DNA of 59,880 bases, taken from the NCBI GenBank assembly GCA_047975025.1, contig JBKECY010000042.1, forward strand, positions 1 through 59,880. The letters are read 5' to 3'. Shown here one piece after another: positions 1 through 7,908 of the stretch. The DNA comes from JBKECY01 sp047975025. GTDB lineage: Bacteria; Bacillota; Clostridia; Lachnospirales; Lachnospiraceae. The translations under genes were made by a program, and so were the position numbers. Numbering within the stretch: the first letter of the stretch is position 1; every line of letters starts with the position of its first letter. The notes beneath the pieces were generated by a model. That model made no database searches. It was not told the origin of the DNA and saw nothing but the letters and a program-made list of their open reading frames with translations.

Positions 1-160
1 GAATCTTTCCTTTTTTCAAAGGCCGATTCATGCGGAATTTTCGAGATCTATAAATTCATACATCGCATGAATTTACAGGTTCTTGTGTGTTTCACTCTTC
101 GATTATCAAGGTACTGTTGCTGCCCTCTTTAGTAGGTCGCCCTCACGAGTCAGCTTGATA
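1..160 (-). other. Transcribed leader leading left out of the window, probably of an rRNA operon
   Basis: No coding frame is supported here. The stretch lies directly downstream, on the minus strand, of a near-perfect promoter (161-189). It contains an inverted repeat (AAATTCAT at 52-59 and ATGAATTT at 67-74), and on the minus strand it reads ACCTTGATAATCGAAGAGTG, a kind of sequence often found in clostridial rRNA leaders or spacers. I infer the 5' leader of an rRNA transcript whose 16S gene would begin beyond base 1. The rRNA itself is not visible. Confidence 0.45.
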
Positions 161-189
161 ATATTACCATATGCCCATGAGACTGTCAA
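161..189 (-). promoter_or_regulatory. Strong sigma-A-type promoter with A-tract upstream element, firing leftward
   Basis: On the minus strand, TTGACA (plus-strand 184-189) is followed by a 17-base spacer and TAATAT (161-166). Immediately upstream (190-232) are runs of A on the minus strand that resemble an UP element. Consensus -35, ideal spacing and A-tracts fit a stable-RNA promoter. It drives transcription toward base 1, away from the aldo/keto reductase gene at 275-1120. Confidence 0.8.
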
Positions 190-274
190 CGCTTTTTTGA
201 AAATATTTTTTTCATTTTTTTAACATGTCCATTTGCATGATTTTACACCCCGCTTATTGTGGAGTATTTATCTC

Positions 275-1120
275 CTAAAACTCTTCGTACACTGCAGGAT
301 TCTGGTTCGCGAGCCGCCCGTCTTCTCTGGAGAATTGCGCGATGGTTTCCATCTCTTCACTGCTCAGTACAAAGTCAAAGATATCGAGATTCTCTTGCTG
401 CCGCTGCTGTGAAGTTGCCTTGGGAATCGGAATACTGCCAAGCTGCACATGCCATCTCAGCACAATTTGCGACAGAGACTTTTGATGCCGCTCGCCAATA
501 GCTTTGATTGCTTCATTTTGAAAAAGTGCTTCGCTTTTGCGTCCGAGCGGGCTCCATGACTCTGTCTGCACATTATGTGTTTTGTGATAGGCCAGCTGTT
601 CACTTTGCGAGAAAAAGGGATGCAGCTCAACCTGATTGATACTAGGAGCCACCTTTGTTTCTGCCACCAGTCGGTCAATGTGCTCAGGCAGGAAATTACA
701 CACACCTATGGAACGAATCAGTCCCCACCGCTGTGCATCAATCAAGGCCGTCCATGCCTGTACATATAATTCCCGATTCGGATTCGGCCAGTGAATCAGA
801 TAAAGATCATAATACTCCAGACCGGCACGAAGCAGAGATTCTTGTATTGTAACAATCGCCTCTTTATAGGAATGACGGCGTCCGGGAAGCTTAGAGGTGA
901 TTAAAAGCTGTTCTCTGGGAACACTGCTGCGGCGTACCGATTCCCCCACAGCGCCTTCATTTTCGTAATTAAATGCAGAATCCAGCAGACGATATCCTGT
1001 ATCTATGGCACTTACCATAGCATTAATACCAGCGTATCCATTGAGCTTATAGGTTCCAAATCCAATAGCCGGGATAACAAGTCCATCTTGTAATGTGATT
1101 TGAGGTATGCGTTTTTCCAT
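275..1120 (-). CDS. Aldo/keto reductase
   Basis: NAD(P)H-dependent reductase of the aldo/keto reductase superfamily, closest by motif to the small bacterial 2,5-diketo-gluconate reductase-like group. A TIM-barrel enzyme of 281 residues. The catalytic set is visible: Asp in LDSAFNYENE, Tyr in the same motif, Lys in ITSKLPG, and His in DLYLIHWPNP. The frame extends upstream to 1174, but the ATG at 1120 is preceded by GGAAGG at good spacing and begins MEKRIPQITL, a typical AKR N-terminus. It stands alone between a stable-RNA promoter and a tRNA-Ser terminator. The substrate cannot be told from sequence; cytoplasmic. Confidence 0.9.
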   Translation of the reverse strand: MEKRIPQITLQDGLVIPAIGFGTYKLNGYAGINAMVSAIDTGYRLLDSAFNYENEGAVGESVRRSSVPREQLLITSKLPGRRHSYKEAIVTIQESLLRAGLEYYDLYLIHWPNPNRELYVQAWTALIDAQRWGLIRSIGVCNFLPEHIDRLVAETKVAPSINQVELHPFFSQSEQLAYHKTHNVQTESWSPLGRKSEALFQNEAIKAIGERHQKSLSQIVLRWHVQLGSIPIPKATSQQRQQENLDIFDFVLSSEEMETIAQFSREDGRLANQNPAVYEEF

Positions 1121-1243
1121 AAAGTAACCTTCCTTTCGCTTCAACAAAGCACAGGGGTATCCTGTGCGGTTCATATCAAATATACTACACCTTTACGCTC
1201 GAATTTTCAAGTCAACAGCGCTTATTACGAAAATTCTAATATT

Positions 1244-1280
1244 GAAAAAAACAGAGCTTTCTCAAAATGAGAGAGCTCTG
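1244..1280 (-). terminator. Rho-independent terminator of tRNA-Ser(GGA)
   Basis: A 12-bp stem (1252-1263 with 1269-1280; one G-U pair) closes over the loop AAAAT. On the minus strand it is followed by a run of six U (plus-strand A-run 1245-1251). It lies 19 bases beyond the tRNA 3' end. Confidence 0.85.
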
Positions 1281-1298
1281 TCTGTAAAAAATATCGTA

Positions 1299-1388
1299 CG
1301 GAGAAGGAGGGATTTGAACCCTCGCGCCGCTATTAACGACCTACTCCCTTTCCAGGGGAGCCCCTTCGGCCAGCTTGGGTACTTCTCC
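1299..1388 (-). tRNA. tRNA-Ser, anticodon GGA
   Basis: Minus-strand cloverleaf with a long variable arm, as in class II tRNAs. Acceptor stem GGAGAAG (1382-1388) pairs with CTTCTCC (1300-1306), and the discriminator is G (1299). The anticodon stem-loop reads CTCCC-CTGGAAA-GGGAG, giving anticodon GGA for UCC/UCU. The T arm contains GGTTCAAATCC. The 3' CCA is not encoded (next bases are TAC), so the end must be made by RNase Z and CCA-adding enzyme. RNase Z is encoded at 3780-4694. Confidence 0.95.
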
Positions 1389-1471
1389 AAACACAAGTGT
1401 TCCGAAAGCAATCATAATAAATATCGTACGATAAGTCAAGTATTTTTTCTATAAATTACCGTTCCTGGTAT

Positions 1472-1816
1472 TTACTGTTTCTTTTTTTTACTTTTTGCCC
1501 GAAAAATAAGCTGGTGTGACTCACCAATCATGGTTTTAAGCAGCTCATCCGGCACAGCGCCATCCAGATAGACCGAACTCCAATGCACCTTGTTCATATA
1601 ATATCCGGGGACGATATCCGGATACTGATCGCGAAGCATCTGCCCATAGGCGGGTTCAAGCTTTAGCGTAATGATGGCACGTCCGCTTTTATCAGTTCCG
1701 CACATTGCGAACATTTTTCCGTCAATCATGTAGCGGGTCGCTCCCCATTCCTCTTTATAATCCTGTACAGCCTCTTCCTGCGCAAGGCAGAATTCTTCTA
1801 ACCATTCGTATTTCAC
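1472..1816 (-). CDS. MmcQ/YjbR family protein
   Basis: A 114-residue cytoplasmic protein resembling the MmcQ/YjbR (CyaY-like fold) family. These proteins have a double-wing DNA-binding-like fold and mostly unknown function. Family features seen are an N-terminal Glu-rich helix, the stretch YMIDGKMFAMCG, the ITLKLEP strand and the YYMNKVHWSSVYLDG block, followed by LLKTMIGESHQLI near the C-terminus. The tail is Lys-rich (KSKKKKQ). The start is GTG at 1816, preceded by GGGAGG about 8 bases upstream. It sits alone between two tRNA-Ser genes on the same strand. Role unknown. Confidence 0.8.
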   Translation of the reverse strand: MKYEWLEEFCLAQEEAVQDYKEEWGATRYMIDGKMFAMCGTDKSGRAIITLKLEPAYGQMLRDQYPDIVPGYYMNKVHWSSVYLDGAVPDELLKTMIGESHQLIFRAKSKKKKQ

Positions 1817-1849
1817 TGCGCTTTCCTCCCTGTTATCCTATTTTAGGTA

Positions 1850-1878
1850 GAAAAAAAGTCTTGCGGATGCAAGACTTT
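1850..1878 (-). terminator. Rho-independent terminator of tRNA-Ser(UGA)
   Basis: Perfect 10-bp stem (1855-1864 with 1869-1878) around the tetraloop GGAT, followed on the minus strand by a U-run from the A-run at 1851-1857. It lies just past the tRNA 3' end at 1884 and just upstream of the MmcQ-like gene. Confidence 0.85.
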
Positions 1879-1883
1879 AAAAA

Positions 1884-1969
1884 CGGAGAGGGTGGGATTC
1901 GAACCCACGCGCCCTTGCGGACAAACGGTTTTCAAGACCGCCTCGTTATGACCACTTCGATACCTCTCC
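1884..1969 (-). tRNA. tRNA-Ser, anticodon UGA
   Basis: Minus-strand class II tRNA. GGAGAGG (1963-1969) pairs with CCTCTCC (1885-1891) and the discriminator is G (1884). The anticodon loop CTTGAAA gives anticodon UGA, decoding UCA and related UCN codons. A long variable arm is present, and the T arm contains GGTTCGAATCC. CCA is not encoded. Its own terminator follows at once (1850-1878). Confidence 0.95.
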
Positions 1970-2047
1970 AGATGACGTAACGCAAGATGTATTGTATCAT
2001 CAAACTACAATGATGTCAATTACTATTTTCAGCTTTTATCCGGCCTT

Positions 2048-2749
2048 TTACCAAACCGAATCAAATAGCATTTCAGCCGTTTTCATATCTTCGGGTGTTG
2101 TGATTTTAATATTCTGATATCCGCCGAATACAAGCTTCGTACGGGTTCCCAAAGTACGCTCAACAACCATCGTATCATCTGTAATATCTGTTTTGTCCAT
2201 TGTTTGTAACAGCTCATAGGCCTCTTGAATCAGGTTCGTTGCAAACACTTGTGGTGTCTGGATGTTCCACAGCGACTCACGCACCGGTGTTTCCACGATA
2301 AATCCGGCATCATCAATACGCTTGATGGTGTCTTTTGCCGGGACCCCAAGGGCACAGGCCGCATGCTCCTCTACGGTATCCCGCAGCAAGAGAAGGCTTT
2401 CTTGTGCCAGCAGTGGTCTGGCCGCATCATGTATCATTACATAATCAGTATCTCCCATTGCACGCAGGGCAGCATATACCGAATCATACCGCTGCCTGCC
2501 GCCTGCTATGATTTTCGTAACTTTAGTCAGTTGCTGCGCCTCTACCATAGTTTCTCTGCAGTAATCGATCCAGGCCGCATCTGTCACAAGGATAATGTCA
2601 TCGATAACAGCGCTTTCCTGAAAGCGCAGCAGCGAATACAGTACAATCGGCTTATTCCGCAGGAGCAGGAATTGCTTCTCAACCGCACTGTTCATCCGCT
2701 GCCCCTTGCCGGCAGCCAATACAATCGCCGTATATGTCTTTTTTTCCAT
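2048..2749 (-). CDS. ispD: 2-C-methyl-D-erythritol 4-phosphate cytidylyltransferase
   Basis: Third step of the non-mevalonate (MEP) isoprenoid pathway: transfers CMP from CTP to 2-C-methylerythritol 4-phosphate. The 233-residue length is normal. The nucleotide-binding signature LAAGKGQRM (residues 11-19) is present, with YVMIHDAARPLL in the middle and a conserved C-terminal block NIKITTPEDMKTAEML. It is the last gene of the tsaE-tsaB/rimI-rnz-tsaD-ispD operon: its ATG lies one base past the tsaD stop, and its ribosome binding site (GGGAGA) is inside tsaD. The two downstream tRNA-Ser genes are on the same strand. Confidence 0.95.
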   Translation of the reverse strand: MEKKTYTAIVLAAGKGQRMNSAVEKQFLLLRNKPIVLYSLLRFQESAVIDDIILVTDAAWIDYCRETMVEAQQLTKVTKIIAGGRQRYDSVYAALRAMGDTDYVMIHDAARPLLAQESLLLLRDTVEEHAACALGVPAKDTIKRIDDAGFIVETPVRESLWNIQTPQVFATNLIQEAYELLQTMDKTDITDDTMVVERTLGTRTKLVFGGYQNIKITTPEDMKTAEMLFDSVW

Positions 2750-2750
2750 C

Positions 2751-3779
2751 TTAACGTTCTCCCAGTTTCAGATTTGGAATTGCATTCAGATCCCATCCAT
2801 GACGTGTGCCCTTTTGGAATTCATGATAGGCGGCCACACCAATCATGGCAGCGTTGTCCGTACAGTAGACCGGCGACGGGCAGTACAGTTCAAACCCTTG
2901 TTCCTCACACAGGCTCTGCATTTTACGTCGCAGCGCACTGTTCGATGCCACACCTCCGGCCATCGCCACCTGATGCAGCCCTAAATCCCGAGCCGCCTGC
3001 ACTGTGTGCTCTGCCAATACATCTACCACTGCCTTTTGAAAGGAAGCCGCCAGATCCGCTTTAGAAATTTCCTGCTTCTGCATTTTGCTCTGATTTAAAT
3101 AATTAAGTACCGCTGATTTGACACCGCTGAAACTAAAATCATAGGCGCTGTCGGAAATTTTGGCTTTGGGAAATACAATGGCATCTTCATTGCCCTGTTT
3201 GGCAATGGCATCAATCTTAGGTCCGCCCGGATATCCCAGACCAATCGCTCTCGCCACTTTATCAAATGCCTCTCCGGCTGCATCGTCCCTTGTCTGTGCG
3301 ATGATTTTAAACGTATCATAGGAAAGCACGTGCACCAGATGGCTGTGTCCTCCAGAAGCGACCAGACAAAGAAACGGTGGCTTTAGCTGCGGGTGCTCAA
3401 TATAATTGGCTGCAATATGCCCTTCTATATGATGTACCCCCACCAGCGGAATGCCGGAGGCATAGCTGATTGCCTTGGCTTCGGCTACTCCGACAAGCAG
3501 CGCACCTACCAGCCCCGGCCCATAGGTAACACCAATGGCATCCATATCTTCGAGCGCCAGCCCTGCCTCGGTCAGTGCCTGTGCGATGACATAGTTGATT
3601 TTCTCAATATGCTTTCTGGAGGCAATTTCAGGTACGACGCCCCCGTATAATTTATGAAGTTCAATCTGGGATGAAATGATATTCGATAAAATCTCACGAC
3701 CATTTTTTACGACTGCCGCTGCCGTCTCATCACAGGAACTTTCAATTGCCAGTATCGTGATATCTTGTGTATTTTTCAT
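2751..3779 (-). CDS. tsaD: tRNA N6-adenosine threonylcarbamoyltransferase TsaD
   Basis: Transfers threonylcarbamoyl from threonylcarbamoyl-AMP to A37 of ANN-decoding tRNAs (t6A), together with TsaB and TsaE. At 342 residues it has the family length. It opens with AIESSCDETA (residues 11-20), has the metal-binding HIEGH (117-121), the ASRKHIE motif and the ASHK fold ending in NAAMIGVAAYHE. The preceding gene rnz ends immediately before this ATG (TAA then ATG), so translation is probably coupled. All Tsa partners specific to t6A except TsaC are encoded in this operon. Confidence 0.97.
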   Translation of the reverse strand: MKNTQDITILAIESSCDETAAAVVKNGREILSNIISSQIELHKLYGGVVPEIASRKHIEKINYVIAQALTEAGLALEDMDAIGVTYGPGLVGALLVGVAEAKAISYASGIPLVGVHHIEGHIAANYIEHPQLKPPFLCLVASGGHSHLVHVLSYDTFKIIAQTRDDAAGEAFDKVARAIGLGYPGGPKIDAIAKQGNEDAIVFPKAKISDSAYDFSFSGVKSAVLNYLNQSKMQKQEISKADLAASFQKAVVDVLAEHTVQAARDLGLHQVAMAGGVASNSALRRKMQSLCEEQGFELYCPSPVYCTDNAAMIGVAAYHEFQKGTRHGWDLNAIPNLKLGER

Positions 3780-4694
3780 TTATTCATCTTCCTCAAAGAG
3801 TAATTCTGTTGTCTTGCCATCTTTTCCCGGTATCGTATTCGGAAAAATCCGTCTGGTTTCTTTGATGAACTCTTCCGGATAGACAAGCGATGGGCTGTAA
3901 TGTGTCAGCCACAGCTCTTGCACCTTGGCCTCTTTGGCAAGGGCAGCCGCCTCTGCAAACGTCATATGCTTGTATTCTCTTGCCTTATTGTCTTTGTCAG
4001 ACTCTCCATACATGCCTTCGCAAATAAATAAATCTGATTCTGCCGCATGTTCTGCAATGGATTTGGTTGGCCTGGTATCGGTTGTATAGGTCACCTTAAT
4101 GCCTTTTCTGCTCTCGCCAAGAACCAGATCCGGTGTAAGTGTGCGGCCTTCGTATTCCACAGAGTTCCCTTTTTGCAGAGGGTTCCAAAGTTGTCTGGGG
4201 ATTCCCTGCGCTTCGGCACGTTCGACCGAGAACTTCCCTTGCCTGTGGATCTCGATTGTATAGCCGTAACAGACCACATTATGGTTCACCCGAAAGGCCG
4301 TGATGTGATAGCCGTTGATTTCCAGCGTTTCTTCAGGATTTGTCAATTCAATAAAGCGAATGGGAAAGGGGAGCTCCGGTGCAATTACACGAAGCGCCGT
4401 CACTACACGCTCCAGCCCTTTCGGTCCGACTAAAAGCAGCGGCTCTTTCCGCTCCGCATTTCCCATCGTCAGCAGCAGCCCGGGTAACCCGCTGATATGG
4501 TCGCCATGAAAGTGTGTAAAGCAGATTATATCGATAGGCTTAAAGCTCCAGCGCTTTTCCTTTAAAGCAATCTGCGTTCCCTCGCCGCAGTCAATCAGCA
4601 GACTGCTCCCGTTATAGCGAGTCATTAAGGCAGTGAGCCATCTTCTGGGCAGCGGCATCATGCCTCCGGTTCCCAATAAACAAACATCTAACAT
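3780..4694 (-). CDS. rnz: Ribonuclease Z
   Basis: Metallo-beta-lactamase-fold endonuclease that removes the 3' trailer of tRNA precursors lacking encoded CCA. At 304 residues it is the short bacterial form. The zinc motif HFHGDH is at 61-66, and further ligands are expected at the VNHNV, TYTTDTRP and LTHYSP blocks. Its start overlaps the end of the tsaB-rimI fusion by 7 bases, and its stop abuts tsaD. Its position inside a t6A operon links tRNA modification to tRNA 3' maturation. Both tRNA genes in this window lack CCA, so they are expected substrates. Confidence 0.95.
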   Translation of the reverse strand: MLDVCLLGTGGMMPLPRRWLTALMTRYNGSSLLIDCGEGTQIALKEKRWSFKPIDIICFTHFHGDHISGLPGLLLTMGNAERKEPLLLVGPKGLERVVTALRVIAPELPFPIRFIELTNPEETLEINGYHITAFRVNHNVVCYGYTIEIHRQGKFSVERAEAQGIPRQLWNPLQKGNSVEYEGRTLTPDLVLGESRKGIKVTYTTDTRPTKSIAEHAAESDLFICEGMYGESDKDNKAREYKHMTFAEAAALAKEAKVQELWLTHYSPSLVYPEEFIKETRRIFPNTIPGKDGKTTELLFEEDE

Positions 4695-5845
4695 TTAAAT
4701 TCCTCATTTTCTTTGATGATCAGCTGCATGGTACATGCATCTTCTACCGGTTCTTCGTAATATTCTTTCCGCAGCCCCACATGCTCAAACCCTTTGTGTT
4801 CGTATAATGCAATCGCTGCTGTGTTGCTCTGTCTTACCTCCAGATGCACTGTCCTGATCCGCCGCTCTCGCAATTCTCTCAGCAGTGTATCCAGCAGTAC
4901 GGTTCCAATCCCTTGCTTTTGCTGTTCTTGGGACACCGCTACATTCGTGATATCTGCCTCATCCAACACAAGCAGCGCACCACAATATCCAACGATTGTA
5001 CCGTCTTTTTCAGCCACCCAAAACGAGGTATCATCTCTTATAAGGAAAGAAAAGAATCCCATATGTGTCCATGGCGGGGTAAAAAGGCTCTCTTCGATAG
5101 GCATAATCTGCTCTAAGTCATCAATCTCCATCTTGCGAATCACAGGCTGCATACGCTGCAGCCGTTCGCGTTCCGCCTGCGGCACACGCAGATATTCCGG
5201 TGCGAATTCTTCTGCCGTACACACTTTACCGGCACGCAGCAGTTTCATTCCCAGCACGCCAATAGAAGAAGCTCTCTGGCGATTCAGGTGCGCGGGCGCT
5301 ATTGCATATGGCACTTCCAGACTCTCTTGTAAGAGTTCACTAAGTACAGGAATGCCATCCCCCACAAAGGTCACCGTCTCGTGATATCCATTGATTTTTT
5401 CCACTAATTCTGCGGCCGGTATAGCCGTATCCTCTTCCACGGTAAGAAGTCCACCCTCCTGCCAGCGATACAGTCCGGTATACACTTGCCGGCGTCTGGC
5501 ATCCATCACAGGGCACACCAGACCTTGTGTCTGATACAAGTTGCCTGCCAGTCCTGCCAGCGTGGACACTTTAAGCAACGGCTTTTGCAAGGCCAGACCC
5601 AGCCCCTTGGCTGTGGCAGCCCCGATCCTAAGGCCTGTAAAAGACCCCGGGCCTGCCGCTACGGCAATGGCATCGATCGTATTCATCTCAAGTTCTACCA
5701 TGCCAACAATTTCATCCAGCATGGGAAGAAGCGTCTGCGAATGTGTCTTTTTATGATGTATGGTATATTCGGCAAGAAGCTGGTCCTCTTCTAAGATGGC
5801 TACTGAGGCCACCATTCCCGAACTGTCAATCGCAACTAGTTTCAT
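4688..5845 (-). CDS. TsaB-RimI fusion: t6A accessory protein plus ribosomal-protein-type N-acetyltransferase
   Basis: A 385-residue two-domain protein. Residues 1 to about 230 are TsaB: MKLVAIDSSG start, GPGSFTGLRIG at 66-75 and VPVMDARRRQVYTG-like block near 112-124. TsaB is the TsaD partner in t6A synthesis. Residues about 234-385 are a GNAT domain of the RimI type, with the acetyl-CoA loop QQKQGIG (309-315) and the NVAVSQEQQ strand. RimI acetylates a ribosomal-protein N-terminus in E. coli; its target here is unknown. In many bacteria these are separate neighbouring genes; here they are fused in frame with no internal stop. The gene overlaps tsaE by 4 bases (ATGA) and rnz by 7. Confidence 0.93.
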   Translation of the reverse strand: MKLVAIDSSGMVASVAILEEDQLLAEYTIHHKKTHSQTLLPMLDEIVGMVELEMNTIDAIAVAAGPGSFTGLRIGAATAKGLGLALQKPLLKVSTLAGLAGNLYQTQGLVCPVMDARRRQVYTGLYRWQEGGLLTVEEDTAIPAAELVEKINGYHETVTFVGDGIPVLSELLQESLEVPYAIAPAHLNRQRASSIGVLGMKLLRAGKVCTAEEFAPEYLRVPQAERERLQRMQPVIRKMEIDDLEQIMPIEESLFTPPWTHMGFFSFLIRDDTSFWVAEKDGTIVGYCGALLVLDEADITNVAVSQEQQKQGIGTVLLDTLLRELRERRIRTVHLEVRQSNTAAIALYEHKGFEHVGLRKEYYEEPVEDACTMQLIIKENEEFKC

Positions 5846-6285
5846 AAGTCATCCCTTTCATTTCCTTCAACTGTAATTCTTCTATAATCAAATCCCTTGT
5901 CCAGGACTTTTTCAATCCGTATGATCGTTGTGTCTTCCGGCATGAGTTCCATCATAAGATCCGCCCACTCTACCAGGCAGACGCCTTCCCCATAGAAATA
6001 TTCCTCATAACCGATTTCCTGCATTTCTTCGATATCTTCAATACGATATACATCAAAATGGTAAAACGGCAGCCTGCCCTCATCATATACCTGTACGATT
6101 GTAAATGTGGGGCTGTTCACGATTCCCGTAATCCCCAGACCTGCAGCTACTCCCTGCGACAATACTGTCTTGCCGGTTCCCAAATCACCGAGCAGGGCAT
6201 ATACCTGCCCCTTGCGTGCTGCCTCTCCAATCTGCCTGCCTATGGCAAATGTTTCTTGTGGTGTATATGTTTCAAATGTCTTCAT
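5842..6285 (-). CDS. tsaE: tRNA threonylcarbamoyladenosine biosynthesis ATPase TsaE
   Basis: Small P-loop ATPase of the t6A complex that works with TsaB and TsaD. It has 147 residues, a Walker A motif GDLGTGKT at 33-40, the NSPTFTIVQVY block, and FYHFDVYRIE, the usual family signature. First gene of the leftward operon; the upstream gap (6286-6447) is shared with the divergent cyclophilin gene. On the minus strand TTTACC, 17 bases and AATAAT (about 6321-6349) could be its promoter, but this is weak. Confidence 0.95.
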   Translation of the reverse strand: MKTFETYTPQETFAIGRQIGEAARKGQVYALLGDLGTGKTVLSQGVAAGLGITGIVNSPTFTIVQVYDEGRLPFYHFDVYRIEDIEEMQEIGYEEYFYGEGVCLVEWADLMMELMPEDTTIIRIEKVLDKGFDYRRITVEGNERDDL

Positions 6286-6389
6286 TCCGTCACCTTTATC
6301 GTTTACTTTTATCTTTCGTGCATATTATTGCACAAATTACAAATTAGGTAAAGTCCCCCCTGCATGAAATCTCAGATTGATTCTCTGCA

Positions 6390-6418
6390 TTGACAAAACA
6401 GACTATCCAATGTAATCT
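6390..6418 (+). promoter_or_regulatory. Promoter of the cyclophilin gene
   Basis: TTGACA at 6390-6395, a 17-base spacer and TAATCT at 6413-6418, about 30 bases before the start codon at 6448. Confidence 0.75.
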
Positions 6419-6447
6419 TATCTTTATAAAATAAAAAGGAGAAAAGT

Positions 6448-6966
6448 ATGTCTAATCCAATTGTAACAATCACATTGGCTTCAGGAGATGTTATGAAAGC
6501 TGAGCTTTATCCTGAAATCGCCCCGAATACTGTCAATAATTTTATAAGTCTGGTCAATAAAAAATACTATGACGGCCTGACTTTTCACCGCATCATTAAA
6601 GGTTTTATGATTCAGGGAGGATGTCCTGACGGCACCGGTATGGGCGGCCCCGGTTACACAATCAAGGGCGAGTTTTCCCAGAATGGTTTCCAAAACGACT
6701 TAAAACATGAGCCTGGGGTTTTCTCTATGGCACGCACCATGGCTCCAAATACCGCCGGCTCACAGTTCTTCCTGATGCACGAGACTTCACCTCATCTGGA
6801 TGGTGCCTATGCGGCATTCGGAAAAGTAATCGAAAGGCTGGATATCATTGATAAGGTGGCAAATGTCGCTACGGATTATAACGATAAGCCTATCGAGCCG
6901 CAAGTCATCACTTCAATGACAGTGGAGACGTTTGGCACAGACTATCCGGAACCGGAGACTGTATAG
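6448..6966 (+). CDS. Peptidyl-prolyl cis-trans isomerase, cyclophilin type
   Basis: Cytoplasmic cyclophilin that catalyses cis-trans isomerisation at proline. It has 172 residues and no signal peptide. Family motifs seen are APNTVNNFI, YYDGLTFHRII, GFMIQGG, GYTIKGEF and the active-site region SMARTMAPNTAGSQFFLM (Arg and Gln-Phe-Phe catalytic/binding residues), then HLDGAYAAFGKV. The ATG at 6448 has AAAGGAG upstream. It is monocistronic, convergent with the YigZ-like gene that ends 30 bases away; no clear hairpin separates them. Confidence 0.94.
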   Translation: MSNPIVTITLASGDVMKAELYPEIAPNTVNNFISLVNKKYYDGLTFHRIIKGFMIQGGCPDGTGMGGPGYTIKGEFSQNGFQNDLKHEPGVFSMARTMAPNTAGSQFFLMHETSPHLDGAYAAFGKVIERLDIIDKVANVATDYNDKPIEPQVITSMTVETFGTDYPEPETV

Positions 6967-6995
6967 TTCTCCAAGCGGCACCGTCATCTTACGAA

Positions 6996-7655
6996 TCAAA
7001 TAGAATCGAATAAAATCGGGCCATTCTTAGAATCGGCATAATACAGCTCTCTTTCCTTCTCAATCTGTGCTCTGGCACCTGTGGCCTCAATCAGGTCTTC
7101 GGTGACCCCGGACACTTTCTGGCTGGGAACGAGAGCTTTTATGATAACATCCTGTGTATACACACTGTCTGTAATAGGAAGCTTTTTTTCTCCCAGTAAA
7201 TACTGTATTTTTCCAACATCCTGATACTCCGTACGAATCGCAAGTATTGCGGCATGTACCTTCTCAATAACAACACTGTTCTGAATCCCCGCCTGCGCCG
7301 CTGCCGAATAGGCCCGCACCAGTCCTCCGGTTCCTAAAAGTGTGCCGCCAAAATATCTGGTAACTACGACAATCGTATCATATAAATCGGCATTTAAAAT
7401 AATGTCCAGAATCGGCCGTCCCGCTGTGGACGAAGGTTCACCATCATCACTGCATCTGGTCAGCTCCTTATGCTCCCCGATAACATAGGCATAACAATTA
7501 TGGCGGGCATCTGCATACCGCTTGCGCATCTCATTAATATAAGCAGTCGCTTCCTCCTGAGACTTTACGGTATCCACATTTGCAATAAATCTGGATTTCT
7601 TCTCAACAATCTCAGCGAGACCTCTCGTATATATCGTCTTGTACTTTTCTAACAT
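6996..7655 (-). CDS. YigZ/IMPACT family protein
   Basis: A 219-residue member of the YigZ (UPF0029/IMPACT) family. N-terminal domain signatures are KKSRFIANV, ARHNCYAYVIG, RCSDDGEPSSTAGRPIL and VTRYFGGTLLGTGGLVRAY. A ferredoxin-like C-terminal domain of about 75 residues (DUF1949 type) follows. The bacterial role is unclear; the eukaryotic relative IMPACT binds GCN1 in translational control, which cannot be transferred directly. On the minus strand TTACAA, 17 bases and TAGTAT lie upstream and may be its promoter. Divergent from the penicillin-binding protein gene. Confidence 0.9.
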   Translation of the reverse strand: MLEKYKTIYTRGLAEIVEKKSRFIANVDTVKSQEEATAYINEMRKRYADARHNCYAYVIGEHKELTRCSDDGEPSSTAGRPILDIILNADLYDTIVVVTRYFGGTLLGTGGLVRAYSAAAQAGIQNSVVIEKVHAAILAIRTEYQDVGKIQYLLGEKKLPITDSVYTQDVIIKALVPSQKVSGVTEDLIEATGARAQIEKERELYYADSKNGPILFDSI

Positions 7656-7780
7656 ATTTCACCCCGCCTTTATCTAAATCACCTGACTCTCTATACTATA
7701 TCATCCCGGCTCATATTGTAACACTAATCTTCCGCAATTTGTGAAGTTTTTATAAGCTACTATCATTCAGCCTTGTTTTT

Positions 7781-7789
7781 TGGTATAAT
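7781..7789 (+). promoter_or_regulatory. Extended -10 promoter of the penicillin-binding protein gene
   Basis: TGGTATAAT, an exact TGnTATAAT extended -10 element, with no good -35. The transcript would have a leader of about 115 bases before the start at 7909. Confidence 0.65.
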
Positions 7790-7908
7790 CTACCCGTAAT
7801 GATTTTTTTATGCTTGAGTCATAGTCTTATATAGAAGCCCTTTTTCAACCGGAAGCACAGGCTTTGTTTTTTCATAAAAGACTATTAATCACAGCAAGGA
7901 GGCAATTT

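Noticed and set aside
2610..2627. GCGCTTTC-CT-GAAAGCGC inverted repeat resembling a cre or hairpin
   Set aside because: It lies inside the ispD coding region, in a conserved part of the protein, far from any promoter; most likely chance.
2225..3064. A 279-codon plus-strand frame across ispD and tsaD
   Set aside because: It spans two confidently identified minus-strand genes, lacks a ribosome binding site and has a Pro/His/Arg-rich composition typical of a shadow frame.
4794..5384. A 196-codon plus-strand frame inside the TsaB-RimI gene
   Set aside because: Antisense to a gene with clear motifs in both domains; its Ser/Cys-rich translation resembles no protein family.
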